Positions 24,203-31,921 of a stretch of 64,000 nucleotides of DNA are shown one piece after another (the first letter of the stretch is position 1; every line of letters starts with the position of its first letter). The DNA is from Streptomyces physcomitrii (lineage in GTDB: Bacteria > Actinomycetota > Actinomycetes > Streptomycetales > Streptomycetaceae). The DNA lies in assembly GCF_012273655.1 (NCBI RefSeq), contig NZ_JAAWWP010000012.1:1-64000 (forward strand), given 5' to 3'. Both the position numbers and the translations under genes were made by a program. The notes beneath the pieces are model-generated. The model was not told where the DNA came from, ran no database searches, and saw nothing but the letters and a program-made list of their open reading frames with translations.

Positions 24203-25516
24203 GTGTTCGGAATAGTCAGGCCCTGTGCACACCGCCTGACCGGGGGACTCAAAAGCCAGTGGACGGCGCACCTGTGCGGACTGTGCCTGGCGCTGCGCGG
24301 GGACCACGGGCAGTTCGCGCGGGTGGTCACCAACTACGACGGACTGCTGATCTCCGTACTGACGGAGGCCCAGTCGCCCCGGGCCGCGGACGGCAGGCGC
24401 ACCGCGGGTCCCTGCCCGCTGCGCGGGATGCGCACCGCCTCGGTCGCCACCGGTGAGGGCGCCCGGCTGGCCGCCGCGGTCTCCCTGGTGCTCGCCTCCG
24501 CCAAGATGCAGGACCATCTCACCGACGGGGACGGCCTGTTGGCGCGCCGCCCCCTCGCGGTGGCCGCCCGCCGGGTCGCCGCGGGCTGGAACCGCGCCGG
24601 GCACCGCGGTGGCTCCGCCGTGGGCTTCGACACCGCCGTACTGCTCGACGCGGTGGACCGGCAGCCCGGCATCGAGGCCCTGGCCGGGCCCGGGACGCCG
24701 CTGCTCACCGTCACCGAGCCCACCGAGACGGCGACCGCGGCGGCCTTCGCGCACACCGCCGTGCTCGCGGGACGGCCGGGGAACGCGGCGCCGCTCGCCG
24801 AGGCGGGCCGCCTCTTCGGCCGCCTCGCGCACCTGCTCGACGCGGTGGAGGACCAGTCGGCCGACGCCGCCGCCGGGGCCTGGAACCCGCTGACCGCCAC
24901 CGGCACCCCGCGCTCCGAGGCCCGCCGCCTCGCCGACGACGCCCTGCACGGGATCCGCCTCGCCCTGCGCGAGGCCGAGTTCACCGACGCCAAGCTGGCC
25001 CATCAGCTGCTCGTGCACGAACTGGCCAGATCGGTGGACCGGGCCTTCGGCACCGCGAGTTGCGGCCACGCGCCCGCCCAGGGCGCCTTCGGCCCTCCGC
25101 AGGGCGCGCCGTACCCGGGGGCGCCCGTGCCCGGGAACCCGTACGCCCAGCCCGGCCCGCAGGGGGGCACTCCCTACCCCCAGCCCGGCCCGGGGACCGG
25201 CAACCCCTATGCCCAGCCCGGCCCGTACACCACCCCCGCGCCCGGCGGCCCCGGCGGCCCGGCCGGTCCCGGTGGGCCCGAGGACGGCGGGGGCGGCGGA
25301 GGCGGGCGTCCGCCGCGTCGGCCGCGGGGGCTGCTCGCCGGCTGTGCCGTGGCGCTCGGCCTCTTCTGCACCTGCCAGGTCTGCTGCGCCGATCAGTACG
25401 AGGGCCCCTGGTCCCGGCAGCAGCGCGACGGCTGGTGCGGGAACTGCGACTGCGGGGGCTGCGACGGCTGTTGTGACTGCTGCGAATGCTGTGAGTGCTG
25501 CGACTGCAGCTGCTGA
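24203..25516 (+). CDS. DUF5685-family protein with cysteine-dense C-terminal tail
   Basis: A 437-residue protein beginning MFGIVRPCAHRLTGGL...HLCGLCLALR, the conserved N-terminus of actinobacterial DUF5685 proteins, with a CxLC-like pair near residue 28. A helical domain runs to about residue 290. Then comes a Pro/Gly/Gln-rich linker with NPYAQPGP repeats, a short hydrophobic segment (LLAGCAVALGLFCTC) and a tail with 18 cysteines in the last 49 residues (389-437), mostly CC or CxC spaced by Asp, Glu or Gly. GTG at 24203 has GGGGGA upstream. The function is unknown. The tail could bind metal or become a modified extracellular segment. Confidence 0.75.
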   Translation: MFGIVRPCAHRLTGGLKSQWTAHLCGLCLALRGDHGQFARVVTNYDGLLISVLTEAQSPRAADGRRTAGPCPLRGMRTASVATGEGARLAAAVSLVLASAKMQDHLTDGDGLLARRPLAVAARRVAAGWNRAGHRGGSAVGFDTAVLLDAVDRQPGIEALAGPGTPLLTVTEPTETATAAAFAHTAVLAGRPGNAAPLAEAGRLFGRLAHLLDAVEDQSADAAAGAWNPLTATGTPRSEARRLADDALHGIRLALREAEFTDAKLAHQLLVHELARSVDRAFGTASCGHAPAQGAFGPPQGAPYPGAPVPGNPYAQPGPQGGTPYPQPGPGTGNPYAQPGPYTTPAPGGPGGPAGPGGPEDGGGGGGGRPPRRPRGLLAGCAVALGLFCTCQVCCADQYEGPWSRQQRDGWCGNCDCGGCDGCCDCCECCECCDCSC

Positions 25517-25565
25517 GCCCCGCGGGCCCGCGGCGGGCGGCCCGCGTACCGGAGCGGGGAACGGC

Positions 25566-25608
25566 CCGGCCGCCGGAGCCGTCGCCGAGGGCGGGCTCCG
25601 GCGGCCGG
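25566..25608. terminator. 15-bp hairpin between converging genes
   Basis: 25566-25580 pairs perfectly with 25594-25608 around a 13-nt loop. It lies between the DUF5685 gene and the converging solute-binding lipoprotein gene. Confidence 0.8.
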
Positions 25609-25635
25609 TTCCGCGCCGGGTTCAGTCCTCGATGT

Positions 25636-26583
25636 TCAGTCCTTGATCTCGGGCGGGGAGATCTTCGAGGCGGGCAGGGCGGACTTCTCGGTGCCCCACT
25701 TCTTCAGGATGCGGGCGTAGGTGCCGTCCTCGATCAGCCGGTTGACCGCGGCCTGGAAGGCGGGGGCGAGCGGGGTGCCCTTCTTGAAGGCGAAGCCGAC
25801 GTCCAGCCGGTGGAACTCGCCGAGGAACTTCAGGCCCTCCTGCTGGGCGACCCCGTAGCGCAGCCCGTTGATGGTGCTCATCAGCACATCGGTCCTGCCC
25901 TGCTGGAGCGCGGGCCACAGGGCGCCCTGCTCCGCGTACGTCTTGACCTCGTAGGGCTTCTTCCCGGACTCGGCGCAGATGTGCTTGTTCTCCTCCAGGG
26001 TGGCCTCGAAGGTGGTGCCCGCGCTGGTGCCGACGTCCAGTCCGCACAGCTGCTTCAGGTCGGTGACCTTCTTGAGGTCGCTGTCCTCGCGGACCGCGAA
26101 GCCCTGGCCGTCGTTGATGTACGTCACGAAGTCGATGGTCTTGCGGCGGGCCTCGGTCACCCCGAAGTTGCCCGTGCCCACGTCGTACTTGCCGCTGCTG
26201 AGGGCGGGCAGGATCGCCTCGAAGCCCGCCGCCTCCGTCCTGAGCCGCAGGCCGAGCACCTTGGCGGTGGCCGTGGCGATGTCGGCGTCCAGGCCGGTGA
26301 TGGTCTTGCCGTCCTCCAGGTAGGAGTTGCCGGGCGGGCTGCCGCCGACGTTGGTGGCCAGGCGCAGCGAACCCCGCTCGCGCACCTCCGCGGGCAGCAG
26401 CCGGGCCGCCGCCGCGTCCTTCTCGACGCCGGAGACCACGTCCTCGGTCGGCACCGCGCCCTTGCCCTCGCCGCCGGGGCCCGCGTCGTCGGAACCGCCG
26501 CAGGCCGTCAGGGCGAGCGCGCTCGCGGTGATCAGGGCGAACACGGTGGTGTGGCGCCGGGTGCGGCGCGGGGAGGCGTTCAT
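25636..26583 (-). CDS. Amino-acid-type ABC transporter solute-binding lipoprotein
   Basis: A 315-residue exported lipoprotein. The N-terminus has a twin-Arg-like basic region, a hydrophobic stretch and lipobox LTAC at 25-28. The mature part is a family-3 (polar amino acid) periplasmic binding fold (GLDADIATATAKVLGL, YDVGTGNFGVTEARRKTIDFVTY). It would capture a small polar solute and hand it to the permease encoded divergently. A 9-bp-stem hairpin lies about 30 nt upstream of the ATG. The substrate is uncertain; linkage to two flavin monooxygenases suggests an organosulfur or similar compound. Confidence 0.88.
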   Translation of the reverse strand: MNASPRRTRRHTTVFALITASALALTACGGSDDAGPGGEGKGAVPTEDVVSGVEKDAAAARLLPAEVRERGSLRLATNVGGSPPGNSYLEDGKTITGLDADIATATAKVLGLRLRTEAAGFEAILPALSSGKYDVGTGNFGVTEARRKTIDFVTYINDGQGFAVREDSDLKKVTDLKQLCGLDVGTSAGTTFEATLEENKHICAESGKKPYEVKTYAEQGALWPALQQGRTDVLMSTINGLRYGVAQQEGLKFLGEFHRLDVGFAFKKGTPLAPAFQAAVNRLIEDGTYARILKKWGTEKSALPASKISPPEIKD

Positions 26584-26612
26584 TTCTCAGGGTCTCCAGA
26601 TACGGCGAAGTG

Positions 26613-26640
26613 CCGCGGCGGTCTTCAGGGGCCGCCGCGG
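26613..26640 (-). promoter_or_regulatory. Hairpin in the solute-binding protein leader
   Basis: CCGCGGCGG-N10-CCGCCGCGG, a perfect 9-bp stem ending 30 nt before the ATG of the lipoprotein gene. It may act as an attenuator or stabilise the mRNA. Confidence 0.4.
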
Positions 26641-26952
26641 TGTGCCGCCAGGGCAGGCGGGATCGACAAACCAAGGACAGGTGGAAGCAGCGGAGGAAGG
26701 ACGGATCAGGGAGGAGAACTGCCGCAGGGCAGAAGGGGAGAGCGAGGGGAGGGGTGCTCGGTGCCGTGTGAAGGCGGGGTGGGGCGGTCGGGCCCCGGGT
26801 GCCGGGGCCGGCGTACCGGCAGGCCGCGCACCGCGGGGCGTACCGGGATCAGAAGAGGGAGACCGGCCCGGGCACCGAAGAAGATGCGGGCAGCGCAGGG
26901 GGTCGGCTCAGCGGAGCCTCAACACGACGCGGACCACACGCGACCGAAGTCG

Positions 26953-27111
26953 ATGTGGGAGCGCGTGACCAGCCACTGCTGCGGATGCATGGCACAAGTG
27001 GAGCAGGCATCCCCGGGTGCGTCAACTGCCCCTCGGGGCCCTGCTCACAGTATGGACAGCCTTGACAGCGGCGCGTCGCGGCGCCGTACTCTCATCACTC
27101 GGCCCTGCTGA
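26953..27111 (+). CDS. Possible Cys-containing leader peptide (uORF)
   Basis: A 52-codon frame from ATG 26953. An internal GTG at 26965 is preceded by GGGAG. The beginning reads MWERVTSHCCGCMAQVEQ, with TGC TGC GGA TGC at 26977-26988, and the frame ends in ...TRPC before TGA at 27109. It lies 80 bp before the permease gene of a probable sulfur-compound operon. Clustered Cys codons near the start recall cysteine-responsive attenuation leaders known in actinobacteria. No conservation can be tested here. Confidence 0.25.
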   Translation: MWERVTSHCCGCMAQVEQASPGASTAPRGPAHSMDSLDSGASRRRTLITRPC

Positions 27112-27193
27112 GGGGCTCGGCCGTAAGGCGCGCCCACGGGCCGCCCGTGTGAAGGCACCACCGTGTTCGAGACGAGCATCACGGAGCCTTCGC

Positions 27194-28060
27194 ATGTCCT
27201 CCGACACCCTCGCCCATCCCAAGGTCCCCGCGGCGGGAGGCCCCACCGCCTCCCCGGGCGGACCGCCCCGGATCGTCCCCCAGCGCCGCTACGGACAGTG
27301 GGCCGCCGCCCTGGTGGTCCTGGCCCTCCTCGGGCTCGCCCTCAACTCGGTGGTCCGCAACGACGCCTTCCAGTGGGACGTCGTCGGCGACTACTTCACC
27401 TCGGCCTCGGTGCTGCGCGGGCTCTGGCTCTCGCTGTGGCTCACCGCCGTGGTGATGGCGCTCGGCTTCGCCCTCGGCACCCTGCTCGCCGCGATGCGGC
27501 TCTCCACCAACCCGGTGCTGCGGGCGGTGAGCTGGGGGTACGTCTGGCTGTTCCGCTCGATGCCGATCCTGGTCCAGCTGCTGTTCTGGTTCAACATCGG
27601 CGCGCTCTACCCGCAGCTCTTCGGGGTCAAGACGGTCGACCTGCTCGGCCCGGTCACCATCGCGATCATCGGACTCACCCTGCACGAGGCCGCGTACGCC
27701 GCGGAGGTGGTCCGCGGCGGGATCCTCTCCGTCGACGCCGGCCAGATCGAGGCCGCGCAGGCGCTCGGGCTCGGGCGGCTGCGGCGCTGGCGGCGCATCG
27801 TGCTGCCGCAGGCGATGCGCGCGATCGTGCCCCCGGCCGGGAACATGCTGATCGGCACCCTCAAGGGCACCTCCATCGTCAGCGTCATCGCCGTACAGGA
27901 CCTGCTCTACTCGGTCCAGCTCGTCTACCACCGCACCTACCAGGTCATCCCGCTGCTCCTGGTCGCGACCCTCTGGTACGTGGTGGTCACCTCGGTGCTC
28001 GGCGCGGGCCAGTTCTACGTGGAGCGGCACTACGCGCGCGGCTCGGGGCGTGCGCGATGA
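27194..28060 (+). CDS. Polar amino-acid-type ABC transporter permease
   Basis: A 288-residue inner-membrane protein with five to six spans. The HEAAYAAEVVRGGILSVDAGQIEAAQALGLG segment is the EAA loop that contacts the ATPase, of the HisM/GlnP type. ATG at 27194 follows ACGGAG at 7 nt. The stop overlaps the next ATG (ATGA). It forms one importer with the divergently encoded lipoprotein and the ATPase two genes downstream. Confidence 0.9.
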   Translation: MSSDTLAHPKVPAAGGPTASPGGPPRIVPQRRYGQWAAALVVLALLGLALNSVVRNDAFQWDVVGDYFTSASVLRGLWLSLWLTAVVMALGFALGTLLAAMRLSTNPVLRAVSWGYVWLFRSMPILVQLLFWFNIGALYPQLFGVKTVDLLGPVTIAIIGLTLHEAAYAAEVVRGGILSVDAGQIEAAQALGLGRLRRWRRIVLPQAMRAIVPPAGNMLIGTLKGTSIVSVIAVQDLLYSVQLVYHRTYQVIPLLLVATLWYVVVTSVLGAGQFYVERHYARGSGRAR

Positions 28061-29874
28061 GGCCCCGACTGGTGATCGTCGGCGCCGGTCCGCGCGGGAC
28101 CGGCGTACTGGAGCGGATCGCCGCCAACGCCCCGTCGCTGTACGCGGGGGACGGGCTCGACATCCACCTCGTCGACCCCTATCCGCCGGGCGGCGGGCGG
28201 ATCTGGCGCGAGGCGCAGTCGCCGCTGCTGTGGATGAACTCGATGGCCGAGGACGTCACCATGTTCACCGACGAGACGGTGGAGACCGAGGGCCCGGTAC
28301 GCCCGGGCCCCGCCCTCGACGCCTGGTCGGGGCTGCCCGGCCAGGCCTTCCCCGGGCGGCAGATCCAGGGCGGCTATCTGCGCTGGGTCTACGAGCACAC
28401 CCTCGCCGCACTGCCCGGCGACTTCACCGTCCGGCACCACCCGGCCCGGGCCGTCCGGCTGACCGAGGGCCCCGGCGGGGTGCAGCGGGTCCATCTGGAG
28501 GGCCGCGCCGAGCCCCTGGAGGCCGAGGCGGTGGTGCTCACCCTCGGCCACCTCGACGCCGAACCCGACGCGGAGCAGCGGGAGTCGACCGCCTACGCCG
28601 AGCGGCACGGGCTGCTGTACCTGCCGCCGGACTTCACCGCGGACAGCGACCTCTCCGCGCTCGCACCCGGCGAACCGGTCCTGGTCCGCGGCTTCGGCCT
28701 CGCCTTCGTCGACCTGATGGTCCTGCTGACCGAGGGCCGCGGCGGCCGGTACGAGGAGGAGCCCGGGGCGCCGGGCGGCCTGCGCTACCTACCCTCCGGC
28801 CGCGAACCGGTGCTACACGTCGGCTCCCGGCGCGGGGTGCCCTACCACTCCAAGATCGGCTACCCCTGGACGGGCGCGAACCCGCCGCTGCCCCGCTTCC
28901 TCGGCCCCGAGCAGGTCGAGGAGCTGCGGGCGCGGCCCGGCGGCTTCGACTTCCGCCGCGACGTCTGGCCGCTGATCGCCAAGGAACTCGGCTTCGCCCA
29001 CTACCACCGGCTGTTCACCGCCCACCCGGAGCGCACCGGCCTGGACTGGGCCGCGTTCGAGAAGGGGTACGCGGCCCTCGCCCCCGAGGACTTCCCGACG
29101 CCCGCCGACCCCGGCCGCCCGCCGGGACGCGAGCTGCGCGATCTCCTCGACCGGGCGGGCGTCGACCCCGCCGACCGGCTCGACCTCGCCGCCCGCGACC
29201 GGCCGCTGCGCGGGGTGCGCCACGGCTCCTTCGAGGGACTGCAGTCCGCGCTGCGCGCGTACGTCGCCGCCGACCTGGACCGCAGCCACGACCCCGCGCA
29301 CAGCCCCGACCTCGCGGTCTTCCTCGGACTGCTCTCCGTCTACGGGCAGTTGGCCCGGCTCGGCGACACCGGCACCGACTGGCACGGCTTCTTCAGCTAC
29401 CTCGCCTCCGGCCCGCCCGGACCCCGGCTGCGCCAGCTGCTCGCCCTCTCGCGCGCCGGGATCGTACGGTTCCTCGGCGCCGGGCTCACCGTGGCCCGCG
29501 AGGACGGCGTCTTCCGGGCGCGCAGCAGCTCGGTGCCCGGCGCCCGGCTGGACGCCCGCGCCCTGGTCGAGGCCCGGCTGCCGGAACCGCACCTCGGGCG
29601 CACCCGCGACCTGCTGCTGCGGGCCCTGTACGCCGAGGACGCGGTGGCGGGCCCCGAGGGACTGCTCGCCGTCGACCCCGCCGACGGGCGGCTGCGCCGG
29701 ACCGGCGGCGGCACCCATCCGCGCCGCTTCGCGCTCGGCCCGCACACCGACGCCCGCAGCTCGGGGGCGTTCACCCGGCCCCGTACCAACAGTCCCGCCT
29801 TCCGGCAGAACGACGCCGCGGCCCGCGCGCTGCTGTGTCTGCTGCGCGAGCCCGCCGCCCGCGCCGCGGCCTGA
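28057..29874 (+). CDS. FAD/NAD(P)-binding protein
   Basis: A 605-residue flavoprotein-like protein. GAGPRG at 9-14 is a dinucleotide-binding loop. The following RIAANAP, WMNSMAEDVTMF and FPGRQIQGGYLRWVYEHT segments match the FAD/NAD(P)-binding domain family seen in large actinobacterial oxidoreductases (NAD_binding_9 type). Its exact reaction is unknown. Inserted between the permease and ATPase genes of one importer and coupled by ATGA, it is likely to act on the imported compound or to supply electrons to the two flavin monooxygenases downstream. Confidence 0.75.
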   Translation: MRPRLVIVGAGPRGTGVLERIAANAPSLYAGDGLDIHLVDPYPPGGGRIWREAQSPLLWMNSMAEDVTMFTDETVETEGPVRPGPALDAWSGLPGQAFPGRQIQGGYLRWVYEHTLAALPGDFTVRHHPARAVRLTEGPGGVQRVHLEGRAEPLEAEAVVLTLGHLDAEPDAEQRESTAYAERHGLLYLPPDFTADSDLSALAPGEPVLVRGFGLAFVDLMVLLTEGRGGRYEEEPGAPGGLRYLPSGREPVLHVGSRRGVPYHSKIGYPWTGANPPLPRFLGPEQVEELRARPGGFDFRRDVWPLIAKELGFAHYHRLFTAHPERTGLDWAAFEKGYAALAPEDFPTPADPGRPPGRELRDLLDRAGVDPADRLDLAARDRPLRGVRHGSFEGLQSALRAYVAADLDRSHDPAHSPDLAVFLGLLSVYGQLARLGDTGTDWHGFFSYLASGPPGPRLRQLLALSRAGIVRFLGAGLTVAREDGVFRARSSSVPGARLDARALVEARLPEPHLGRTRDLLLRALYAEDAVAGPEGLLAVDPADGRLRRTGGGTHPRRFALGPHTDARSSGAFTRPRTNSPAFRQNDAAARALLCLLREPAARAAA

Positions 29875-29934
29875 ACGGGCCCGCCCCCGGGGCGACTTCC
29901 GCCCCCGCCGCCTTCCCGAACCGCAGAGGATCCG

Positions 29935-30774
29935 ATGACCGAGACCACCGGCACACCCGCCCTGACAAAGACCACCGGCGCCGGGACCGCCGCGCCCCCC
30001 GAGGACCCGGGCCAGGCGCCCATGGTCGAGGTCCGGGGTGTGCACAAGCGCTTCGGCAGCCATGAGGTGCTGCGCGGAATCGACCTCGACGTGTACCCGG
30101 GGGAGGTGACCGTGGTGCTCGGGCCCTCCGGCTCCGGCAAGTCCACGCTGCTGCGCACCCTCAACCACCTGGAGAAGGTGGACCGCGGGCAGATCAGCGT
30201 CGACGGCGGCCTGATCGGCTACCGGCGGGTCGGCGACAGGCTCTACGAGCTGCGCGAGCGCGAGATCCTGCGGCAGCGCACCCGGATCGGCTTCGTCTTC
30301 CAGAACTTCCACCTCTTCCCGCACCTGACCGTCCTGGACAACCTCACCGAGGCCCCGGTCTCGGCGCTCGGCCTGTCCCGGGCCGAGGCCGTCGCCCGCG
30401 CCGACCGGCTCCTGGAGCGGGTGGGCCTCGCGGACAAGCGGCGGGCCTATCCGCGGCAGCTGTCCGGCGGCCAGCAGCAGCGGGTGGCCATCGCCCGCGC
30501 GCTCGCCCTCGAACCCAGGCTGCTGCTCTTCGACGAGCCCACCTCCGCCCTCGACCCCGAACTCGTCGGCGAGGTCCTCGACGTCATCCGGGACCTGGCC
30601 GAACAGGGCACCACGATGATCGTGGTCACCCATGAGATCGGCTTCGCCCGCGAGGTCGCCGACACGGTGGTCTTCATGGACGAGGGCCGCATCGTCGAAC
30701 GCGGCACCCCCGCCGAGGTCCTCGACCGCCCGCGGCACGAGCGCACCCGTGCCTTCCTCTCCAAAGTCCTGTGA
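29935..30774 (+). CDS. Polar amino-acid-type ABC transporter ATPase
   Basis: A 279-residue ATPase: Walker [10 protein letters not shown] at 63-71, Q-loop [10 protein letters not shown], signature LSGGQQQR from 176, Walker [14 protein letters not shown], and switch His in [10 protein letters not shown]. It energises import with the permease encoded at 27194. A Thr/Pro-rich leader of about 30 residues precedes the domain. The end of the gene, including its stop, is tandemly duplicated in the DNA. Confidence 0.92.
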   Translation: MTETTGTPALTKTTGAGTAAPPEDPGQAPMVEVRGVHKRFGSHEVLRGIDLDVYPGEVTVVLGPSGSGKSTLLRTLNHLEKVDRGQISVDGGLIGYRRVGDRLYELREREILRQRTRIGFVFQNFHLFPHLTVLDNLTEAPVSALGLSRAEAVARADRLLERVGLADKRRAYPRQLSGGQQQRVAIARALALEPRLLLFDEPTSALDPELVGEVLDVIRDLAEQGTTMIVVTHEIGFAREVADTVVFMDEGRIVERGTPAEVLDRPRHERTRAFLSKVL

Positions 30775-30811
30775 ACCGCGGTCCGCGAAGTCCTGTGAAC
30801 CGCGCTCCGCG
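30764..30811 (+). repeat. 24-bp tandem duplication spanning the ATPase stop codon
   Basis: AAGTCCTGTGAACCGCG plus GTCCGCG at 30764-30787 is repeated with one mismatch at 30788-30811. Each copy carries the TGA in the same frame. It parallels the 21-bp repeat at 3951-4013. Confidence 0.9.
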
Positions 30812-30841
30812 CCGGGCCCCGTCCGTGAAAGGCGACTCCTC

Positions 30842-31921
30842 ATGACCGCATCCACCGGCCGCGGCCGGCTCCACCTCGCCGCCGCCCTCGACCAGCCGGA
30901 CGTCCACCGCCCCGCCCGGTACACCGAGGCGGCCCGGCTGGCCGAGTCCGGCGGCCTCGACTTCGTCACCCTGGACGACTCCTTCCTGCGGCCCGGCCTC
31001 GACGCGCTCGGCGTCCTCGCCTCCCTCGCCCCCGCCACCAGCCGGATCGGCCTGGTCCCCACCCTCACCACCACCCACACCGAGCCCTTCCACGTACAGG
31101 CCGAGGTGGCGACCCTGGACTGGGTCAGCCGCGGCCGGGCCGGCTGGCGGGCCGAGGTGTCCACCACCGAGGGCGAGGCCCGCCTCTTCGGACGGCGGCA
31201 CTCGGCGCCCGAGGAGCGGCTCTGGCACGAGGCGGGCCAAGTGGTGGAGGCCGCCCGGCGGTTGTGGGACAGCTGGGAGGACGACGCGGAGATCCGGGAC
31301 ACGGCCACCGGCCGCTTCATCGACCGCGAGAAGCTGCACTACGCCGACTACCAGGGGGACACCTTCTCGGTGAAGGGCCCCTCGATCGTGCCGCGCCCGC
31401 CGCAGGGCCACCCGGTCACCGTCGTCGAGGCGGCCTCGGCACACGCCCGCCGGACGGCGGCCCGGTACGCGGACGTCGCCCTCGTCGCCGCCACCTCGCC
31501 CGAGCAGGCCGCCGAGGCGCGCGCCGCGCTGCACGAACAGGCCCGGGCGGCGGGCCGCGACCCGGACGAGCTGCGGGTGCTCGCCTCGCTCACCGTCGAC
31601 CTCGCGGGCGGCGAGGGCGCCGCGTCCCCGGGGCACGGCGGCGGCGGTCCGCGGGGGACCGCCGAGGGCCCGCTGTACCGGGGCGGCCCGGTCGGCCTCG
31701 CCGGACTCCTCGCCGCCTGGCACGAGTCGGGCGCGGTGGACGGCTTCCACCTGCGGCCCGCCGACCCGCGCGGCGACCTGGAACGGCTGGTCAACGGCAC
31801 CGTCGCCCTGCTCCAGCACCGCGGCCTGTTCCGCACCTTCTACCCGGGCAGCACGCTCAGGGAGCACCTGCGGCTGCCCCGCCCGGCCAACCAGTACGCC
31901 CTCACCGGGGAGCAGTCATGA
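30842..31921 (+). CDS. LLM-class flavin-dependent monooxygenase
   Basis: A 359-residue luciferase-like monooxygenase (TIM barrel). Typical segments are GGLDFVTLDDSFLRPGLDALGVLASLAPATSRIGLVPT-like near residues 35-75, LDWVSRGRAGWRAEVS, and GTPEERLW-like dimer helix sequence. It uses reduced FMN and O2 to oxidise a substrate. Its stop overlaps the ATG of the second LLM gene, so the two are coupled. An insertion of Gly/Ala-rich sequence near residue 265 is unusual. The substrate is unknown. Confidence 0.85.
   Translation: MTASTGRGRLHLAAALDQPDVHRPARYTEAARLAESGGLDFVTLDDSFLRPGLDALGVLASLAPATSRIGLVPTLTTTHTEPFHVQAEVATLDWVSRGRAGWRAEVSTTEGEARLFGRRHSAPEERLWHEAGQVVEAARRLWDSWEDDAEIRDTATGRFIDREKLHYADYQGDTFSVKGPSIVPRPPQGHPVTVVEAASAHARRTAARYADVALVAATSPEQAAEARAALHEQARAAGRDPDELRVLASLTVDLAGGEGAASPGHGGGGPRGTAEGPLYRGGPVGLAGLLAAWHESGAVDGFHLRPADPRGDLERLVNGTVALLQHRGLFRTFYPGSTLREHLRLPRPANQYALTGEQS

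Larger units (their letters stand above)
26584..27193. other. 610-bp divergent regulatory spacer of the ABC/LLM cluster
   Basis: It holds a hairpin in the leader of the lipoprotein gene and a short Cys-containing frame on the plus strand (both listed separately), plus CACGGG-CCG-CCCGTG near 27138-27152 before the permease. I found no riboswitch consensus that I could recognise, including SAM-IV. Confidence 0.5.

Noticed and set aside
26584-27193. Riboswitch (SAM-IV or other) upstream of the ABC/LLM operon
   Set aside because: I could not find the conserved core sequences or helices of any riboswitch class that I know. Only simple hairpins and a short Cys frame are present.
28813-31320. 835-codon minus-strand frame across the FAD, ATPase and LLM genes
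   Set aside because: It crosses three real plus-strand genes and their spacers, and its codon bias fits only the plus strand.
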